From Thioalbus denitrificans (GTDB taxonomy: Bacteria > Pseudomonadota > Gammaproteobacteria > DSM-26407), in the NCBI RefSeq assembly GCF_003337735.1, contig NZ_QPJY01000001.1, forward strand, positions 846,175 to 910,174: DNA of 64,000 nt. The letters run 5' to 3'. Made by a program: the position numbers and the translations under genes. Below the pieces are notes generated by a model that searched no databases, had not been told where the DNA came from, and was given only the letters and a program-made list of their open reading frames with translations. This document shows positions 25,058 to 34,513 of the stretch, piece by piece (the first letter of the stretch is position 1; each line of letters starts with the position of its first letter).

Positions 25058-26899
25058 ATGAGCGTTTCCGATCCGCGCCGTCTCCCGGTGCGATTCCTGT
25101 GGCTGTTGCTTCTGCTGCTGTCCGCCACTGCCGAGGCGGCGACCCTGCGCGTGCCTCTCACCATCCCCTATGCCCTGCTCGAGAGCGCATTCGGCGCCTG
25201 GTCGGGCGGCGCGGACGAAGCCGGCTGCAGGCACCTGCAGACCGGCGCGCCCCAGCTGGAGGCCCGCGGCGGCGAGCTGCACTTCGTCGCCACGGTGGAG
25301 GCGGTTCTCGGCGCGGAGGTGCTCGGCAAGTGCGTTCAGCCGCTGGCCTGGATCGGCATGGCGGACGTGGTGCTGGAGCCCTACGTGGACGAGGCCTGGC
25401 AGCTGCGCTTCCGCCTCGGCGCGACGGAGCTGAGCAACGCCGACGGGACGCGGGCCCCGGTGTTGAGCGCCATCTGGGAGCTGGTGCGGCACCTGCTCGT
25501 GCCGCGGCTGGAGTCGTTCAGCTTCGATCTCGACGCTCCGCGGGCCGAGATCCGTGCCCTGGTGCGCTCCGCGGCTCCCGCCCTGGAGGCGGTCCTGGCG
25601 AGCCTGCGCCTCGGCGAGCCGGTGGCCGGGGAGCGCGGCGTGGCGGTGCCGCTGCTGCTGGAGCTGCCGGCGGACCTGCCTGCGCCGCCGCCGCCGGTGG
25701 CGACGGAGGTGGAGGATGCCGCCGCCCTGGCCGCCCGCCGGCAGGCCGGGGAACGCATCGACGCCTTCCTGGTATTCGTGGTGAAGCAGGCGGGCCTCGA
25801 CCTGGAGGACCCCGAGCTGCGGGCCGCGCTGTTCAGCCTGCTGCTGCAGAGCCGCTACCGGCTGCTGGCGATTCTCGACGGCAGTGCGCCGGAGACGGAG
25901 GGTGACCCGGTGCGGGCGCTGCTGCGGGATGACTGGGAACGGTTGCGCGGGATCCTGCTGGAGGCGGAGCGGCGCGGGCTGGGTGGCGGCGCACTGCTGC
26001 GCTACGTGAGTTTCCTCAACGCCGGCGACGTGCTCCTGGCCCTGGATGCCGCGGCCCCGGAGCTGGGGGTGTGGATCTCGGCCGAGGGGCTGCGCCGGCT
26101 CGCGCTGGGGTTGCGGCCGGGCTACCCGGGCGATCCGCTGGAGTATGGCTACGACGTGGACTTCGAACTGCGCCGGCTGTTCGGTTTTCCCGACGAACCA
26201 CCGCTCCCGCCGCCCCTGCCGGAGCAGGAGCCGGACCGGAGCGGCGGGTTGATGGACTGGCTGGTGCGGCCGGCGCGGGCCGCGGCGTCCGCACCCGATC
26301 CGGTGACCCTGCTCGGCCGCCACCTGGAACGGCGCGTGCCCGGGACCGACGAGTTGCCGGTCTACCGGGCGGAGATGGCCGGCCTGCTGCGGCTGGTGGG
26401 GGAGCGGGAGCTGCAGGGCTCCGGGCTGGAACCCGCGGCGGCGGTGGTCTATCGGGCGCTGCTGCCGGCCACCGCGCTCATCGAGAGCTGCTGGCGCCAG
26501 TACGTGCGCGAGGACGGCAAGGTGACCTTCATCGCCTCACCGGTGGGCAGTGTCGGGCTGATGCAGGTCAATACCCGGGTCTGGCGTGGCCTCTACGACG
26601 TGGAGCGGCTGCGGTGGGAGGTGGCCTACAACGCCCGCGCCGGGGCCCAGATCCTGCTGCGCTACCTGCAGGACCCGGGCCTGAAGGTGGCGCAGCGCAG
26701 CGGTGATGCGGCCCACCTGCCGCGGGCCGCCTACGCCGCCTACAATGCCGGTCCCGGTGGCGCCACCCGCTTCCTGGCCCGGGATGGCAGCGTGAAGGCG
26801 GGCGCAGTGGACCGGCGCCTGTGGCGGCTCTACCAGGGCTTCAGTGCCGGCGCCGCGCCCGATCTCCAGCGCTGCGATGTGGGTGATGATGAATCGTGA
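25058..26899 (+). CDS. Lytic transglycosylase with large N-terminal domain
   Basis: A 613-residue exported protein. The signal peptide (FLWLLLLLLSATAEA) is followed by about 440 residues of unassigned domain and a Pro-rich linker (DEPPLPPPLPEQEPD). A C-terminal SLT-type catalytic domain follows, with catalytic Glu in TALIESCWRQY, GSVGLMQVNTRVWRG and AAYNAGPGG. It cleaves peptidoglycan. The ATG at 25058 is used; a GTG three codons upstream is possible. Its stop codon is formed by the first units of an 8-bp tandem repeat. Confidence 0.85.
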   Translation: MSVSDPRRLPVRFLWLLLLLLSATAEAATLRVPLTIPYALLESAFGAWSGGADEAGCRHLQTGAPQLEARGGELHFVATVEAVLGAEVLGKCVQPLAWIGMADVVLEPYVDEAWQLRFRLGATELSNADGTRAPVLSAIWELVRHLLVPRLESFSFDLDAPRAEIRALVRSAAPALEAVLASLRLGEPVAGERGVAVPLLLELPADLPAPPPPVATEVEDAAALAARRQAGERIDAFLVFVVKQAGLDLEDPELRAALFSLLLQSRYRLLAILDGSAPETEGDPVRALLRDDWERLRGILLEAERRGLGGGALLRYVSFLNAGDVLLALDAAAPELGVWISAEGLRRLALGLRPGYPGDPLEYGYDVDFELRRLFGFPDEPPLPPPLPEQEPDRSGGLMDWLVRPARAAASAPDPVTLLGRHLERRVPGTDELPVYRAEMAGLLRLVGERELQGSGLEPAAAVVYRALLPATALIESCWRQYVREDGKVTFIASPVGSVGLMQVNTRVWRGLYDVERLRWEVAYNARAGAQILLRYLQDPGLKVAQRSGDAAHLPRAAYAAYNAGPGGATRFLARDGSVKAGAVDRRLWRLYQGFSAGAAPDLQRCDVGDDES

Positions 26900-26966
26900 A
26901 TGCGTGAATGCGTGAATGCGTGAATGCGTGAATGCGTGAATGCGTGAATGCGTGAATGCGTGAATG
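26895..26966. repeat. Tandem repeat, nine copies of CGTGAATG
   Basis: Nine perfect 8-bp units. The second base triplet of the first unit supplies the TGA stop of the lytic transglycosylase gene. It lies between convergent genes. Confidence 0.95.
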
Positions 26967-26982
26967 CGTCGATATGCTCTGA

Positions 26983-27045
26983 CTGAAAACTGAAAACTGA
27001 AAACTGAAAACTGAAAACTGAAAACTGAAAACTGAAAACTGAAAA
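26983..27045. repeat. Tandem repeat, nine copies of CTGAAAA
   Basis: Nine perfect 7-bp units, 16 bp after the 8-bp array and 9 bp before the end of the deaminase gene. Confidence 0.95.
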
Positions 27046-27054
27046 CCGGTCACG

Positions 27055-28383
27055 TCACCGCCCGCTGTTGGCCGCGCCGATGCGGCGGCCCCACTCCCGC
27101 GCCCTGGCCACCAGCGCCGGCGCATCCAGGGTGGTGAGCACGCCCTCCTTGAGCACGTGGCGGCCGGCCACCCAGACGTCGCTGACCCGATCACGGACAT
27201 TGGCGTAGACCAGCTGGGACAGCGGATGGTAGACCGGCTCGGTCTCCAGGTCCGAGAGCCGCACCGCCACCGCGTCGGCGGCCTTGCCCGGCACCAGGGA
27301 GCCGATCTCCTCCTCCAGCCCCAGGGCGCGGGCGCCGTTGAGGGTGGCCATGCGCAGGGCATCGGCGGCGGACACGGCGGTGGCGTCGCCCGCCACGCCC
27401 TTGGCCAGCAGCGCCGCGGTGCGCATCTCCCCGAGCAGGTCCAGGTCGTTGTTGGAGGCCGCCCCGTCGGTTCCCAGGGCCACGTTGATGCCCGCGTCCG
27501 CCAGCCGCTGCACGGGACAGAAGCCGCTGGCGAGCTTGAGGTTCGACTCCGGGCAGTGGGCCACGCTGGCGCCGGCCTCGGCCAGCAGCCGCAGGTCCTC
27601 CTCCTCCACCTGGGTCATGTGCACCGCCAGCAGTCGCGGCGAGACCAGGCCCAGCCGGTGCAGGCGCGCCAGCGGCCGCTCGCCCCGCTCCGCCAGCGAC
27701 TGCTGCACCTCGTGGGCGGTTTCGTGCACGTGCATGTGCACGGGGATGTCCAGCTCCTCGGCCAGCACGCTGACCCGTTCCAGCGGCGCGTCGGAGACAG
27801 TGTAGGGCGCGTGGGGGGCGAAGGCGGTGTGCAGCAGGGGGTTGTGGCGCAGCTGGTCGTGCACCTCCAGTCCCTTGTGCAGGTAGTCCTCCGCGTTCCC
27901 GGCCCAGGCGGTGGGAAAGTCGATGAGAATGAGCCCGACCACGGCCCGGATGTGGGCCTGGGTAGCGGCGAAGGCGGCCTCGTCGGGAAAGAAGTACATG
28001 TCGTTGAAGCAGGTGGTGCCGCCGCGCAGCATCTCCGCCACCGCCAGCAGGGTCCCGTCGCGGACGAACTCCGCGCGGACCCAGCGCGACTCCGCCGGCC
28101 AGATGTGCTTGCCGAGCCACTCCATCAGGGGCAGATCGTCGGCCAGGCCCCGGAACAGGCTCATGGCCGCGTGGGTATGTGCATTCACCAGCCCGGGGAT
28201 GAGGGCGTGTTCGGGCAATTCCACCACCGTCGCCGCCTGGTAGCGGGCGCGGGCGGCCGCGGCGGGCAGCAGGTCGACGATGCGACCGTCACGCACGGCG
28301 AGGGAGAAATCCTCCAGCACGGTGCCCGCGGGTTCCACCGGGATGACCCAGCGGGCGTGGATGAGGGTGTCGATGGCTTCCAT
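27055..28383 (-). CDS. S-adenosylhomocysteine / 5'-methylthioadenosine deaminase-like amidohydrolase (TRZ/ATZ family)
   Basis: A 442-residue metal-dependent amidohydrolase. Metal ligands are VNAHTHAAMS (HxH), HMHVHETAHEV and the Asp of LGTDGAASNNDLDLL. Relatives (MtaD) deaminate SAH or methylthioadenosine to inosyl products, a salvage step for methyltransferase by-products. In many gammaproteobacteria it neighbours ubiG and gph, as nearly here. Substrate is inferred from the family; other purine or triazine substrates are possible. Confidence 0.85.
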   Translation of the reverse strand: MEAIDTLIHARWVIPVEPAGTVLEDFSLAVRDGRIVDLLPAAAARARYQAATVVELPEHALIPGLVNAHTHAAMSLFRGLADDLPLMEWLGKHIWPAESRWVRAEFVRDGTLLAVAEMLRGGTTCFNDMYFFPDEAAFAATQAHIRAVVGLILIDFPTAWAGNAEDYLHKGLEVHDQLRHNPLLHTAFAPHAPYTVSDAPLERVSVLAEELDIPVHMHVHETAHEVQQSLAERGERPLARLHRLGLVSPRLLAVHMTQVEEEDLRLLAEAGASVAHCPESNLKLASGFCPVQRLADAGINVALGTDGAASNNDLDLLGEMRTAALLAKGVAGDATAVSAADALRMATLNGARALGLEEEIGSLVPGKAADAVAVRLSDLETEPVYHPLSQLVYANVRDRVSDVWVAGRHVLKEGVLTTLDAPALVARAREWGRRIGAANSGR

Positions 28384-28558
28384 GGCGGCTCCGGGAAACG
28401 GCGTTCGCGCCAGTATAGCGATAAATTCCGCGGGACAGAGGGGCGGGCGGGCCGGATCCCGGGCGGTTGCGCACCGGGGCGTTCATTGAACCAGGGGACA
28501 AGGAATAAGGACGATTCCGCCGGTCGCCTGCGTCCGGTCGCAGGCGCGGTGGGATCCA

Positions 28559-29248
28559 TCAGGCGCCGGCCGGCGAAGAGCCTCCCTCGTCGTTCTCCGG
28601 CGGCGGGATGCGGAAGCGCTCCACCAGGTTGTTCACCTCCGTCCGGCGGGTGAGGAGGATCAGTTCGTCATCCTTTGCCAGCTTCGTGCCGCCGTCGGGC
28701 AGGATCAGCTTCTCCTCCCGGTAGAGGCAGACGGCGCGGGCAGTGGCGGGCAGATCCAGCTCGGCGACGGTTACGGCATCCTTCTCGTGCACGACGACCG
28801 ATACCACCCGGGCGTCGTACCTGATCATCGCCGAGAGTTCGAGGATGTCCTGGCCCTCGGCCATGTCGGCCAGGTAGCGGCCGATGGTGCGCGCCGGGAT
28901 GATGGTGTCCTCCAGACCCAGCTCGATGCAGATGTGCTCGTACGCCTCGTCCTCGATCTTGGTCACCACCCGCTCGAAACCCAGCGAGCGTCCCACCAGG
29001 CTGGCGATGATGTTGGACTGGTCGCGGCCGGTGAGGCAGTAGAGGATGTCGGTCTGGGAGGGGCCCACTTCCCGCAGGATGGCCGGCTTGCTGCCGTCGC
29101 CGTGCACGAAGGCGCAGTCGAGCTGGCCGGAGAGATCGTCGATGACCTCCTTGTCGCGCTCCACGATCACCACCTCGTGGCCACGCCGGATGAGCAGCTG
29201 CGCCGTCTTGACCGCCAGCGAGCTGGCGCCGATGAATACCACCCGCAT
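28559..29248 (-). CDS. TrkA-type potassium channel regulatory subunit (single RCK unit)
   Basis: A 229-residue cytoplasmic protein with one TrkA-N Rossmann domain (RVVFIGASSLAVKTAQLLI) and one TrkA-C domain, half the size of E. coli TrkA. It gates the TrkH-type transporter encoded 49 bp upstream in the same operon by binding nucleotides. The ATG at 29248 is set by homology; the open frame continues upstream without similarity. Confidence 0.9.
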   Translation of the reverse strand: MRVVFIGASSLAVKTAQLLIRRGHEVVIVERDKEVIDDLSGQLDCAFVHGDGSKPAILREVGPSQTDILYCLTGRDQSNIIASLVGRSLGFERVVTKIEDEAYEHICIELGLEDTIIPARTIGRYLADMAEGQDILELSAMIRYDARVVSVVVHEKDAVTVAELDLPATARAVCLYREEKLILPDGGTKLAKDDELILLTRRTEVNNLVERFRIPPPENDEGGSSPAGA

Positions 29249-29297
29249 GGGATCCTCCCCTGTCCGTTGCTGTCTGAAAGTGTAGTCGGCGCGTTGC

Positions 29298-30758
29298 TCA
29301 GTCGTTGCGGCGCCCGAACCAGGTCCGCGGGTAGAGCACCACCAGCAGCGCCAGGACCTCCAGCCGGCCCAGCAGCATGTCCAGGCACAGGACACCCTTG
29401 AGCCAGGGATCCAGTTCCAGGGCGGTGATACCGGTGGAGAGTCCCACCGTGGCGGTGGCGGAAACCACCTCGAACAGGGCGTTCAGGGGGTCGTAGCCCG
29501 CCGCCGCGAAGGGCAGCCAGGAGAGTGCGACCACCCCGATGTAGAGCACCACGACGAGCAGCGCCCGCAGCCCCTCCTCGGGCTCGATCCGGGTCTCTCC
29601 CAGCCGGTATTCCACCACCGCGTGCTCCACCAGCCGGGTGCGGTTGAGCAGGATCTGCAGCAGCCGCAGCAGGATCAGCAACCGCAGGATCTTGAACCCG
29701 CCGGCGGTGGAACCCACGCCGCCGCCCACCAGCATCGAGCCGGCGAGGGTAAGCCTGGCGGCCGGATCGAGCGCGCCCACGTCCAGGCTCGCGAAGCCGG
29801 TGGTGGTCTGGGCCGAGAGGGCGAGCAGCGGGGCGTGCCGCACCACCTCGCTCCAGGACTGGCCCGAGCGCAGCATGAACAGTGCCAGCACCACGGTCAC
29901 GGCCAGCGCGGCGAGCAGCAGGGCGCGGAGCTGGAGATCGTCCGCCAGTGCCGCCGGTCCCCCGCGCGCGGCCCGGTACCAGGTGGAGAGGGCCACGGCG
30001 CCGGCCAGGGACAGCAGGGTGACCGCCCACTGCGTGGACACTCCCAGACCGGCGAGGCTGCCGTCGAAGCTGGAGTAGCCGCCGGTGGAGACGGCCGCGA
30101 GGGTATGCACCACCGCGGCGAAGGGCGCAAGCCCCAGCGCCCAGAGCAGGGCGATGCCCGCTACGGTGAAGGCCAGGTAGACGGTCAGCACCCGCCGGGC
30201 GTGGCCGCGGGTGTTGCCGATGAGATCCTCGCCCTCGCCGGAGATGTTCGCCAGCCGCCGGGCCGCCACCCCCGGACCAATCAACAGCGCCAGTGACAGG
30301 ACGACGAAGCCCAGTCCGCCGTACCACTGCATCCAGGCGCGGGTGAACAGGAACGCCGGCGGGCGCTCGGCCACCGAGGCCAGCGTGGTGAGCCCGGTGG
30401 TGGTCACCCCGGAAACCGCCTCGAACAGCGCGTCCAGGTAAGGGATGCCGGTCGCCGCCATGGGCCAGCTCATGGCCAGCGGGGCGACGAGAAACACCAG
30501 TGCCGTCACCACCAGCGCCTCGTTGGTCTGGATGGTGCGGGGGCTGCGCAGCCGCCCCAGCGGCACTCCGGCAACAGTCAGCAGCGTCACCACCAGCGCC
30601 AGCCGCCAGGCCATGGGCCAGTCTTCGTAGCCCGCCGCCACCCCCAGCGGGACGAGAGTCAGCGCGGCCAGGGCCAGTCCCAGCTGACCGGTGTATTTCA
30701 GCACCACGCGCGGTCGGACCGCGAAGCTGAGCGGTTCCAGGCGATCTTCGTAGGCCAT
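29298..30758 (-). CDS. TrkH-family potassium uptake protein
   Basis: A 486-residue inner-membrane K+ transporter. The four filter loops are visible as SGVTTTGL, AAVSTGGYSS, SAQTTTGFAS and SATATVGLST, each with the central glycine. Start at ATG 30758; an in-frame start at 30782 adds eight residues. Partner of the TrkA-type protein encoded downstream, forming a two-gene Ktr/Trk operon. Confidence 0.92.
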   Translation of the reverse strand: MAYEDRLEPLSFAVRPRVVLKYTGQLGLALAALTLVPLGVAAGYEDWPMAWRLALVVTLLTVAGVPLGRLRSPRTIQTNEALVVTALVFLVAPLAMSWPMAATGIPYLDALFEAVSGVTTTGLTTLASVAERPPAFLFTRAWMQWYGGLGFVVLSLALLIGPGVAARRLANISGEGEDLIGNTRGHARRVLTVYLAFTVAGIALLWALGLAPFAAVVHTLAAVSTGGYSSFDGSLAGLGVSTQWAVTLLSLAGAVALSTWYRAARGGPAALADDLQLRALLLAALAVTVVLALFMLRSGQSWSEVVRHAPLLALSAQTTTGFASLDVGALDPAARLTLAGSMLVGGGVGSTAGGFKILRLLILLRLLQILLNRTRLVEHAVVEYRLGETRIEPEEGLRALLVVVLYIGVVALSWLPFAAAGYDPLNALFEVVSATATVGLSTGITALELDPWLKGVLCLDMLLGRLEVLALLVVLYPRTWFGRRND

Positions 30759-30835
30759 GGCGCCCCGGTGGCTCCTCCCCACACAGTTCCCCTGGGAATA
30801 AGCATAGCGGGTGGCCGCGGGTGAAGAATGGACCA

Positions 30836-30964
30836 GGGATGATGGATAAGGGAGAAAGGATAAGGGTTAAAGGCGTGTGGCCAGACCTCTCCAGTCATTC
30901 CGATGGATAAAGGTCGTTAACTGATCTTCATCCATTATCCGTTATCCTTTCTCCCTTATCCCTT
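30836..30964. repeat. Iterated-word inverted-pair element (GGATAAGGGAGAAAGGATAA family)
   Basis: The left arm (30836-30868) and the right arm (30926-30964) are inverted copies sharing a 20-base core. It fills the gap between divergent trkH and the permease gene and is only 24 bp before the permease ATG. Confidence 0.75.
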
Positions 30965-30988
30965 GCCTGCAACCTCTGCCCCCCGCCC

Positions 30989-31903
30989 ATGATCGCCACC
31001 CTGCTGCCCCTCTCCGCTCTCATCGGTCTCGGCCTGTTCTGGGTCTGGTGGCGGCCGGGGCCCGATGGCGACGGTGGCAGGCGGCCCGTCACCGACATCA
31101 TCTACCACCTGTTCCTGCCGGCGCTGGTGCTGGACGTGCTGTGGCGCGCACCGCTGGGACTGGACTCGGCGCGCATCTCCGCCAGTGCGGTGACCGGGGT
31201 GCTGTTCGGGCTGGGGCTGAGCGTGCTGGTCTACCGGGTCCTGCGGGTGGACCGGCCCACCACCGGCGCGCTGGTGCTGGCGGCGGGATTTCCCAACGCC
31301 ACCTACCTGGGCCTGCCCGTGCTGGAGCGGGTGCTGGGCGAGACCGGCCGCGGCATCGCCATCCAGTATGATGTGTTCGCGTGCACGCCGCTGCTGTTCA
31401 CCGTCGGCGTACTGGTTGCCACCCACTTCGGCCCTGAGTCGACGGGAGGGGGCGTGCTCCGGCGCCTGGCGCGGGTGCCGCCCCTGTGGGCGGCGCTGGC
31501 CGCCATCGCGCTCAACGTCTCCGGCGTTCCCCTGCCCGGGGCCGTGGACGGGTTCCTGCGCCTGCTCGGCACGGCCATGGTTCCCATCATGCTGCTGGCC
31601 GTGGGCATGGCCCTGCGGGCCGGCTTCAGCGAGTGGCGTCGCTTTTCGCTGGTGCTCCCGGTCCTGCTCATCCAGCTGCTGCTGATGCCGCTGCTGGTCT
31701 GGAGCATCGCCCACGCCCTCGGCCTGCGCGGGGATCTGCTCACCGGCACCGTGCTCGAGGCGGCCATGCCCACCATGGCGCTGGGGGTGGTCTTCTGCGA
31801 CCGCTACCGGCTCAACGCCGGCCTGTTCGCCACCGCCATGACCCTCAGCACCCTGCTGAGCCTGGCCACCCTGCCGCTGTGGTTCGGCCTGCTGGGGTCA
31901 TGA
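30989..31903 (+). CDS. AEC-family (auxin-efflux-carrier-like) permease
   Basis: A 304-residue membrane protein with about ten helices in the two-fold AEC pattern, including AAGFPNATYLGLPVLERVLG and AAMPTMALGVVFCDRY. Members export or import small organic acids; the substrate here is unknown. No good ribosome site is seen, and the promoter region is mostly the repeat element before it. Confidence 0.85.
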   Translation: MIATLLPLSALIGLGLFWVWWRPGPDGDGGRRPVTDIIYHLFLPALVLDVLWRAPLGLDSARISASAVTGVLFGLGLSVLVYRVLRVDRPTTGALVLAAGFPNATYLGLPVLERVLGETGRGIAIQYDVFACTPLLFTVGVLVATHFGPESTGGGVLRRLARVPPLWAALAAIALNVSGVPLPGAVDGFLRLLGTAMVPIMLLAVGMALRAGFSEWRRFSLVLPVLLIQLLLMPLLVWSIAHALGLRGDLLTGTVLEAAMPTMALGVVFCDRYRLNAGLFATAMTLSTLLSLATLPLWFGLLGS

Positions 31904-31920
31904 CGGGACGTTGAAAATCC

Positions 31921-32192
31921 ACCACGAAGGCACGAAGGACACGAACACAGAAAAGACTGAATGGACAGGATTCACAGGATTAACCGGATTTCAGTACGGA
32001 ATCTTCGGCATGAATGTGGCCGATCAAGATTGCCGGTCCGTCGGTAGCCATTGAACACCGTTCATGCAGGGGCTTGGGAACACGATCGGGAATCCATGCC
32101 CTCACTGAAACGACCACTCCATCCTGTCAATCCTGTCAATCCTGTCTATTTCTTCCTTTGCCATTCTTCGTGTCCTTCGTGCCTTCGTGGTT
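31921..32192. repeat. Nested iterated-word inverted-pair elements
   Basis: The outer pair ACCACGAAGGCACGAAGGAC (from 31921) is mirrored by CTTCGTGCCTTCGTGGT (to about 32192). Inside lies a second, unrelated pair: GACAGGATTCACAGGATTAA (near 31962) and its inverted form with three ATCCTGTC units (near 32121-32148). The whole 272-bp unit fills the gap upstream of hisC. Confidence 0.75.
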
Positions 32193-32227
32193 AAATTATG
32201 GTTTTTCATCACCTGCCGAGCCGAGTC

Positions 32228-33286
32228 ATGAACCGTTTCTGGAGCCCCGTCGTCCGTTCCCTGACCCCCTATGTCCCCGGCGAGCAGCCGAAGGTCGAGA
32301 ACCTGGTCAAGCTGAACACCAACGAGAATCCCTACCCGCCCTCGCCGCGGGCGCTGGAGGCCATCCGCGCGGCCGCGGGCGAGGCCCTGCGTCTCTATCC
32401 CGACCCCGGCGCCGATGACCTCAGGCAGGCCATCGCCGGCTTCAACGGCGTGGCGGCGGAAAACGTCTTCGTGGGCAACGGCTCCGACGAAGTGCTGGCG
32501 TTCGTGTTCCAGGGGCTGCTGCACCATGAGCTCCCGGTGCTGTTCCCGGATATCACCTACAGCTTCTACCCGGTCTACTGCGGGCTCTACGGCATCGACT
32601 ACCGGACGCTGCCGCTGGCTGCGGACTTCACCCTGCGGGTGGAGGACTACCTGGTGCCCAACGGCGGCATCATCTTCCCCAATCCCAACGCGCCCACCGG
32701 GCGGCTGTTGCCGCTGGAGGCCGTCGAGCGGCTGCTGGAGGCAAATACCGCCTCGGTGGTGGTGGTGGACGAGGCCTACGTGGATTTCGGCGGTGAGTCG
32801 GCCATCGCCCTGGTGGGGCGCTTCCCCAACCTGCTGGTGGTCCAGACCTTCTCCAAGTCGCGTTCACTGGCGGGGCTGCGGGTGGGCTTCGCCGTGGGCG
32901 ACGCGGGGCTCATCGAGGCGCTGGAGCGGATCAAGAACAGCTTCAACTCCTATCCCCTGGACCGGCCGGCCCAGGTGGGGGCGGCGGCGGCCATGGCCGA
33001 CCGCGAGCATTTCGACCGGACCCGCAATGCGGTCATCCTGAGCCGGGAACGCCTGGCCGGCCGGCTGACGGAGCTGGGCTTCGAGGTGCTGCCCTCGGCG
33101 GCCAATTTCCTCTTCGCCCGCCACCCGGGCCGCGACGCGGCGGAGCTGGCCGCGGCGCTGCGGGAGCGGAAGATCATCGTGCGCCACTTCCGCCAGCCGC
33201 GCATCGAGCAGTACCTGCGCATCACCATCGGTACCGATGCCCAGTGCGATGCCCTGGCGGCGGCGCTGGAGGCGATTCTCGACTGA
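32228..33286 (+). CDS. hisC: Histidinol-phosphate aminotransferase
   Basis: A 352-residue class I/II PLP aminotransferase acting in histidine synthesis. It has [13 protein letters not shown] at the start, [18 protein letters not shown] and the PLP lysine in [15 protein letters not shown]. The ATG at 32228 matches the family start ([12 protein letters not shown]); the frame is open 30 bases further up. No other his gene is adjacent. Confidence 0.93.
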   Translation: MNRFWSPVVRSLTPYVPGEQPKVENLVKLNTNENPYPPSPRALEAIRAAAGEALRLYPDPGADDLRQAIAGFNGVAAENVFVGNGSDEVLAFVFQGLLHHELPVLFPDITYSFYPVYCGLYGIDYRTLPLAADFTLRVEDYLVPNGGIIFPNPNAPTGRLLPLEAVERLLEANTASVVVVDEAYVDFGGESAIALVGRFPNLLVVQTFSKSRSLAGLRVGFAVGDAGLIEALERIKNSFNSYPLDRPAQVGAAAAMADREHFDRTRNAVILSRERLAGRLTELGFEVLPSAANFLFARHPGRDAAELAAALRERKIIVRHFRQPRIEQYLRITIGTDAQCDALAAALEAILD

Positions 33287-33348
33287 AGCCATCCGGGTGC
33301 GTCCCCGCGGACGGGGATCGTGGCACCGCGAGGCATGGAGGAGGGACC

Positions 33349-33571
33349 ATGGAGCCGGTGATTCTCGAGAAACGCGATCCCATCGCCTGGGTGACCCTGA
33401 ACCGGCCGGAGGCGCTGAACGCGCTGGACGACGGGCTCAACGACGCCCTCTGGGCCGTGTGGGAGGAGTTCGCCGCCGACGCGGCGGTGGACGTGGCAAT
33501 TCTCACCGGGGCCGGCAAGTCCTTCTGCGCGGCTGGAGGCCTTCTTCGGCAAGCGCGGCGGCGGGGAGTGA
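33349..33571 (+). pseudogene. Remnant of an enoyl-CoA hydratase/crotonase gene
   Basis: The N-terminal 60 or so residues are a clear crotonase start (EPVILEKRDPIAWVTLNRPEALNAL, ILTGAGKSFCA). The frame then shifts straight into what looks like a crotonase C-terminal end (RLEAFFGKRGGGE, stop at 33569-33571). About 180 residues that would include the catalytic centre are missing, so the gene is dead by internal deletion. Confidence 0.75.
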
Positions 33572-33766
33572 AAGGCGGGCTCGCCAAGGATGCGGCCGTG
33601 GTTTCAGTGGGTTGGCGTGTTCTGCCGGCGCGTGGGGTGCCGCCCCCCTGTTCTGCCGCTCCGGCAGGGCGCGGAATTCCGTGACCGGCACCCCTGTGAG
33701 CCGGCGCCGTGATGCGGTAAAGTCTGCGCTCATCATCACTCCGGGAAGGAATCCGCGCATCCGGCC

Positions 33767-34471
33767 ATGGATCGACCCCAGTCCGACGTCCTGACGGCAA
33801 CCCCATTCGAGATCAAGGGCAGCATGCTGACGCTGCTGGAGCTGCGCCTGCACTCCACCGGCCTGGATGCCATCGCCCAGCACCTGGCCGAGAAGGTCGC
33901 CAAGGCGCCCGGGATGTTCCGCAGCGCCCCGATCGTTGTCGACCTGCAGGCGCTCGGCCAGGTCGACGGCCTCGACCTGGCGGGCCTCGCCGCCGTCATG
34001 CGCGGCCACGGGCTGGTGCCGGTGGGGGTCCGTGGCGGCAGTCCGGCCCTGCAGGCGGCGGCGGTGGAGGCGGGCCTGGGCCTGCTGGCGGCCGAGCGTC
34101 GGAGCGAGACCCGCCCGGTGCCGGCGAAGGCCGCGGCGGCGGGTGGCAAGACCCGGGTCGTCACCCAGCCGGTGCGCTCCGGGCAGCAGATCTACGCCGA
34201 CGGGGGTGATCTTGTCGTGCTGGCGGCGGTGAGCCCCGGTGCCGAGGTGCTGGCCGACGGCAACATCCATGTCTACGGACCCCTGCGGGGGCGTGCGCTC
34301 GCCGGCGCCCACGGGGATCGCACGGCGCGGATCTTCTGCCAGTGCCTGGAGGCGGAGCTGGTCTCCATCGCCGGGCACTATCGCCTGTTCGAGGAACTGG
34401 ACCCGGCCCTGCGGGGGCATGCGGTGCAGGTGTTCGAGGACGGCGACAACCTGATGCTGCAGCCGCTTTAG
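33767..34471 (+). CDS. minC: Septum site-determining protein MinC
   Basis: A 234-residue FtsZ-assembly inhibitor with an N-terminal MinC domain (FEIKGSMLTLLELRL) and the C-terminal beta-helix (RSGQQIYADGGDLVVL, GNIHVYGPLRGRALAGA) that binds MinD. First gene of minCDE, 42 bp before minD. Confidence 0.95.
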   Translation: MDRPQSDVLTATPFEIKGSMLTLLELRLHSTGLDAIAQHLAEKVAKAPGMFRSAPIVVDLQALGQVDGLDLAGLAAVMRGHGLVPVGVRGGSPALQAAAVEAGLGLLAAERRSETRPVPAKAAAAGGKTRVVTQPVRSGQQIYADGGDLVVLAAVSPGAEVLADGNIHVYGPLRGRALAGAHGDRTARIFCQCLEAELVSIAGHYRLFEELDPALRGHAVQVFEDGDNLMLQPL

Positions 34472-34513
34472 GGCACTGGCCGGCATGCCGGCATTTACAG
34501 GAGGAGTACTGTT

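Noticed and set aside
26895-27045. Possible CRISPR array
   Set aside because: The units are contiguous 7- and 8-mers with no spacers and no cas genes nearby.
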